From positions 1 to 52,237 of the IMG/VR virus record IMGVR_UViG_3300037184_000106: 52,237 bases of DNA; one strand, written 5' to 3'. This document shows positions 51,104-52,237 of the stretch, piece by piece (position 1 is the stretch's first letter; each line of letters opens with the position of its first letter). The translations under genes were made by a program, and so were the position numbers. The stretch is from a virus. Below the pieces are notes generated by a model. That model was not told the DNA's origin, did no database searches, and saw nothing but the letters and a program-made list of their open reading frames with translations.

Positions 51104-51131
51104 ATAATAGACGAAAATACATAGATGTCAA
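51104..51131 (-). promoter_or_regulatory. Sigma70-like promoter for the large minus-strand operon
   Basis: On the minus strand TTGACA (51131-51126), a 16-base spacer and TATTAT (51109-51104), 20 bases before ATG 51083. It is the best sigma70-like match seen and is placed to drive the homing endonuclease, ribbon-helix-helix, RNA ligase and paralogue-array genes. Confidence 0.6.
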
Positions 51132-51153
51132 GAACTTTTTTTCCAACACTGTT

Positions 51154-51161
51154 TATTTATA
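51154..51161 (+). promoter_or_regulatory. TATTTATA late-type element before tail tube
   Basis: Exact octamer 50 bases before the tube ATG, with a GGAG site in the leader; the same arrangement as the sheath gene. Confidence 0.6.
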
Positions 51162-51211
51162 TTCGTGAGACAAATTACCAGCGATAACAATCAACTCGGA
51201 GATAAATAATT

Positions 51212-51706
51212 ATGGCAGACCTACTATCAGCACAAGAAATCTTCTTTACGGCCTATGAACCGAAGGTCCAGAATAGATTTATAATGTACATCGACGGCAT
51301 TCCCGCGTACATGATCAAAGCCGCATCCCGGCCCAATATCAACAATAACGTGATCACACTTGACCACATCAACCTAAAGCGTAAGCTGAAGGGTAAGTCC
51401 GAGTGGCAGGATCTCGAAATTACTCTTTATGATCCCATCGTTCCTTCGGCTGCACAAGCTGTCATGGAATGGGTTCGTTTGTGTCATGAATCTGTTACCG
51501 GTCGTAACGGTTATGCTGACATGTATAAGAAAGATGTTACCATCGATGTTCTAGGACCGGTAGGTGATAAAGTTGAAGAGTGGCAAATCAAGGGCGCATT
51601 CCCATCACAAGTTAACTTCAACGGAAGTGCCTTGGACTGGTCTGCACAGGAAGCGTTACTCATTACTGTCACTTTGTCGATGGACTACGCGATTTTACAA
51701 TTTTGA
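51212..51706 (+). CDS. gp19: Tail tube protein (gp19-like)
   Basis: The 164-aa product has the size and segments of T4 gp19: NRFIMYIDGIPAYMIKAASR near 21-40, the KRKLKGKSEWQDLEITLYDP strand region, AVMEWVRLCHESVTGRNGYA and a C-terminal AQEALLITVTLSMDYAIL. It polymerises into the inner tube through which DNA passes. GGAG lies about ten bases before the ATG, and TATTTATA 50 bases upstream. It is separated from the sheath gene by 12.5 kb of accessory genes, unlike T4 where 18 and 19 are adjacent. Confidence 0.93.
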   Translation: MADLLSAQEIFFTAYEPKVQNRFIMYIDGIPAYMIKAASRPNINNNVITLDHINLKRKLKGKSEWQDLEITLYDPIVPSAAQAVMEWVRLCHESVTGRNGYADMYKKDVTIDVLGPVGDKVEEWQIKGAFPSQVNFNGSALDWSAQEALLITVTLSMDYAILQF

Positions 51707-51739
51707 TATAACATTATCTATTTTAATCGTTTGAAGAGG

Positions 51740-51771
51740 CTCCTTGCTATTTATTTAGTAAGGAGTTTTTT
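51740..51771 (+). terminator. Terminator after tail tube, containing the next gene's ribosome-binding site
   Basis: Stem CTCCTTGCT / AGTAAGGAG (one G-T pair), eight-base loop, then TTTTTT. The AGGAG of the right arm is the only Shine-Dalgarno for ATG 51772, six bases further on. Confidence 0.82.
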
Positions 51772-52237
51772 ATGATTAAATGTGAAATAGATGGAAAAGA
51801 ATTTACTAACGGTGGTGTAATGGCTAGGCACATAAAAAAGAATTACAAACTAACATATAAAGAATATTATCATCGGTATATTCTAAAAAGCGACGTAGTT
51901 CCAAAATGTAAATGTGGATGTGGAGGTGATCTTCCATGGACACCTATTGGTTATAGAAATTATCTGAAAAATCATTTGATCCGTCTAAATAATAAAATCA
52001 ATAATCCATGGGGATGTAATCCAATTGCCATTCAAAAAAGTGCAGAAACGAGACGAGAACAGTTTAGAACTGGAGAGCGGGTAACGTGGTCAAAAGGGAG
52101 ATCCGTTGAAACCGATCCATCTCTTCAATCTGCTGCAAGAAAATTATCCGAAAGATTTACACCTAAAATAAAACAAGAATACTCCAATAGAATGAAACAA
52201 CAATGGGAAGATAAGCAAATAATAGGTTTGAAAGGAA
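51772..52237 (+). CDS. Truncated homing-endonuclease-like protein (3' end beyond window)
   Basis: An open frame of 155 codons from ATG 51772 runs off the window without a stop. It begins MIKCEIDGKEFTNGGVMARH (a C2H2-like finger), then YKEYYHRYI, CKCGCGGDLPW and a Lys/Arg-rich region. N-terminal fingers of this kind and composition occur in phage homing nucleases, and its place directly after the tail tube gene mirrors the nuclease after the sheath gene. The catalytic part is not in view. Its AGGAG site lies inside the terminator stem of the tube gene. Confidence 0.6.
   Translation, partial: MIKCEIDGKEFTNGGVMARHIKKNYKLTYKEYYHRYILKSDVVPKCKCGCGGDLPWTPIGYRNYLKNHLIRLNNKINNPWGCNPIAIQKSAETRREQFRTGERVTWSKGRSVETDPSLQSAARKLSERFTPKIKQEYSNRMKQQWEDKQIIGLKG

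Overview
The window is a piece of a T4-like myovirus genome (tailed dsDNA phage with a contractile tail). It encodes most of the T4-type morphogenesis core: large terminase (gp17-like), portal (gp20), prohead protease (gp21), scaffold/core protein (gp22), major capsid protein (gp23), probable neck proteins, a tail-completion protein (gp15-like), tail sheath (gp18) and tail tube (gp19). Replication and recombination genes are also present: a primase and a fused gp47-gp46 nuclease/ATPase. The DNA is AT-rich. Coding density is very high, with many ATGA or TAATG overlaps. The longest stretch without a gene is about 150 bases, so no stretch over 300 bases lacks a gene. The host cannot be named from the sequence. 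Shine-Dalgarno sites on the most highly expressed genes and TTGACA-type promoters fit a host with ordinary sigma70-like signals. I saw no tRNA, rRNA, CRISPR array, integrase or reverse transcriptase.

Layout. Bases 1-913 hold the end of an RCC1-repeat (beta-propeller) protein. Bases 976-5728 form an overlapping replication/recombination operon: primase, a small FGSN-motif protein, and a single polypeptide joining SbcD/gp47 to SbcC/gp46. Bases 5758-20235 carry a structural protein, the terminase region, the portal, prohead protease, several prohead-associated helical or low-complexity proteins, scaffold and capsid, ending in a strong terminator. Bases 20389-22199 are a minus-strand island with a GH24-type lysozyme, an unknown beta-rich protein and two very small lipoproteins. 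Bases 22283-41899 (plus strand) hold an AAA-CYTH fusion, probable neck genes, gp15, a set of repeat-rich fibre or decoration proteins, the sheath, and nucleotide-metabolism-type enzymes. Bases 41883-51083 are mostly minus-strand accessory genes. They include a SLOG-like protein, an HAD phosphatase, five tandem paralogues sharing a HSxVDxITNSSSE start, an Rnl2-type RNA ligase, a ribbon-helix-helix protein and a large homing endonuclease. Bases 51212-51706 encode the tail tube, followed by a truncated homing-endonuclease-like gene running off the end.

Three genome-wide patterns stand out. (1) An exact TATTTATA octamer lies upstream of at least thirteen genes, always oriented with the gene; in four it sits exactly three bases before the ATG, which would give essentially leaderless late transcripts. 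(2) Many otherwise unrelated proteins (lysozyme, HAD nucleotidase, GP88-type protein, Zn/OB protein, several head-region proteins) begin with the same short amphipathic peptide ending in (L/I)xE. That matches the T4 capsid-targeting sequence and gp21 cleavage rule, and suggests a set of enzymes packaged into the head. (3) Six homing-endonuclease-like genes of several fold classes are scattered next to the most conserved structural genes. One lies between the two neck genes, and another has its ribosome-binding site buried in the tail-tube terminator.
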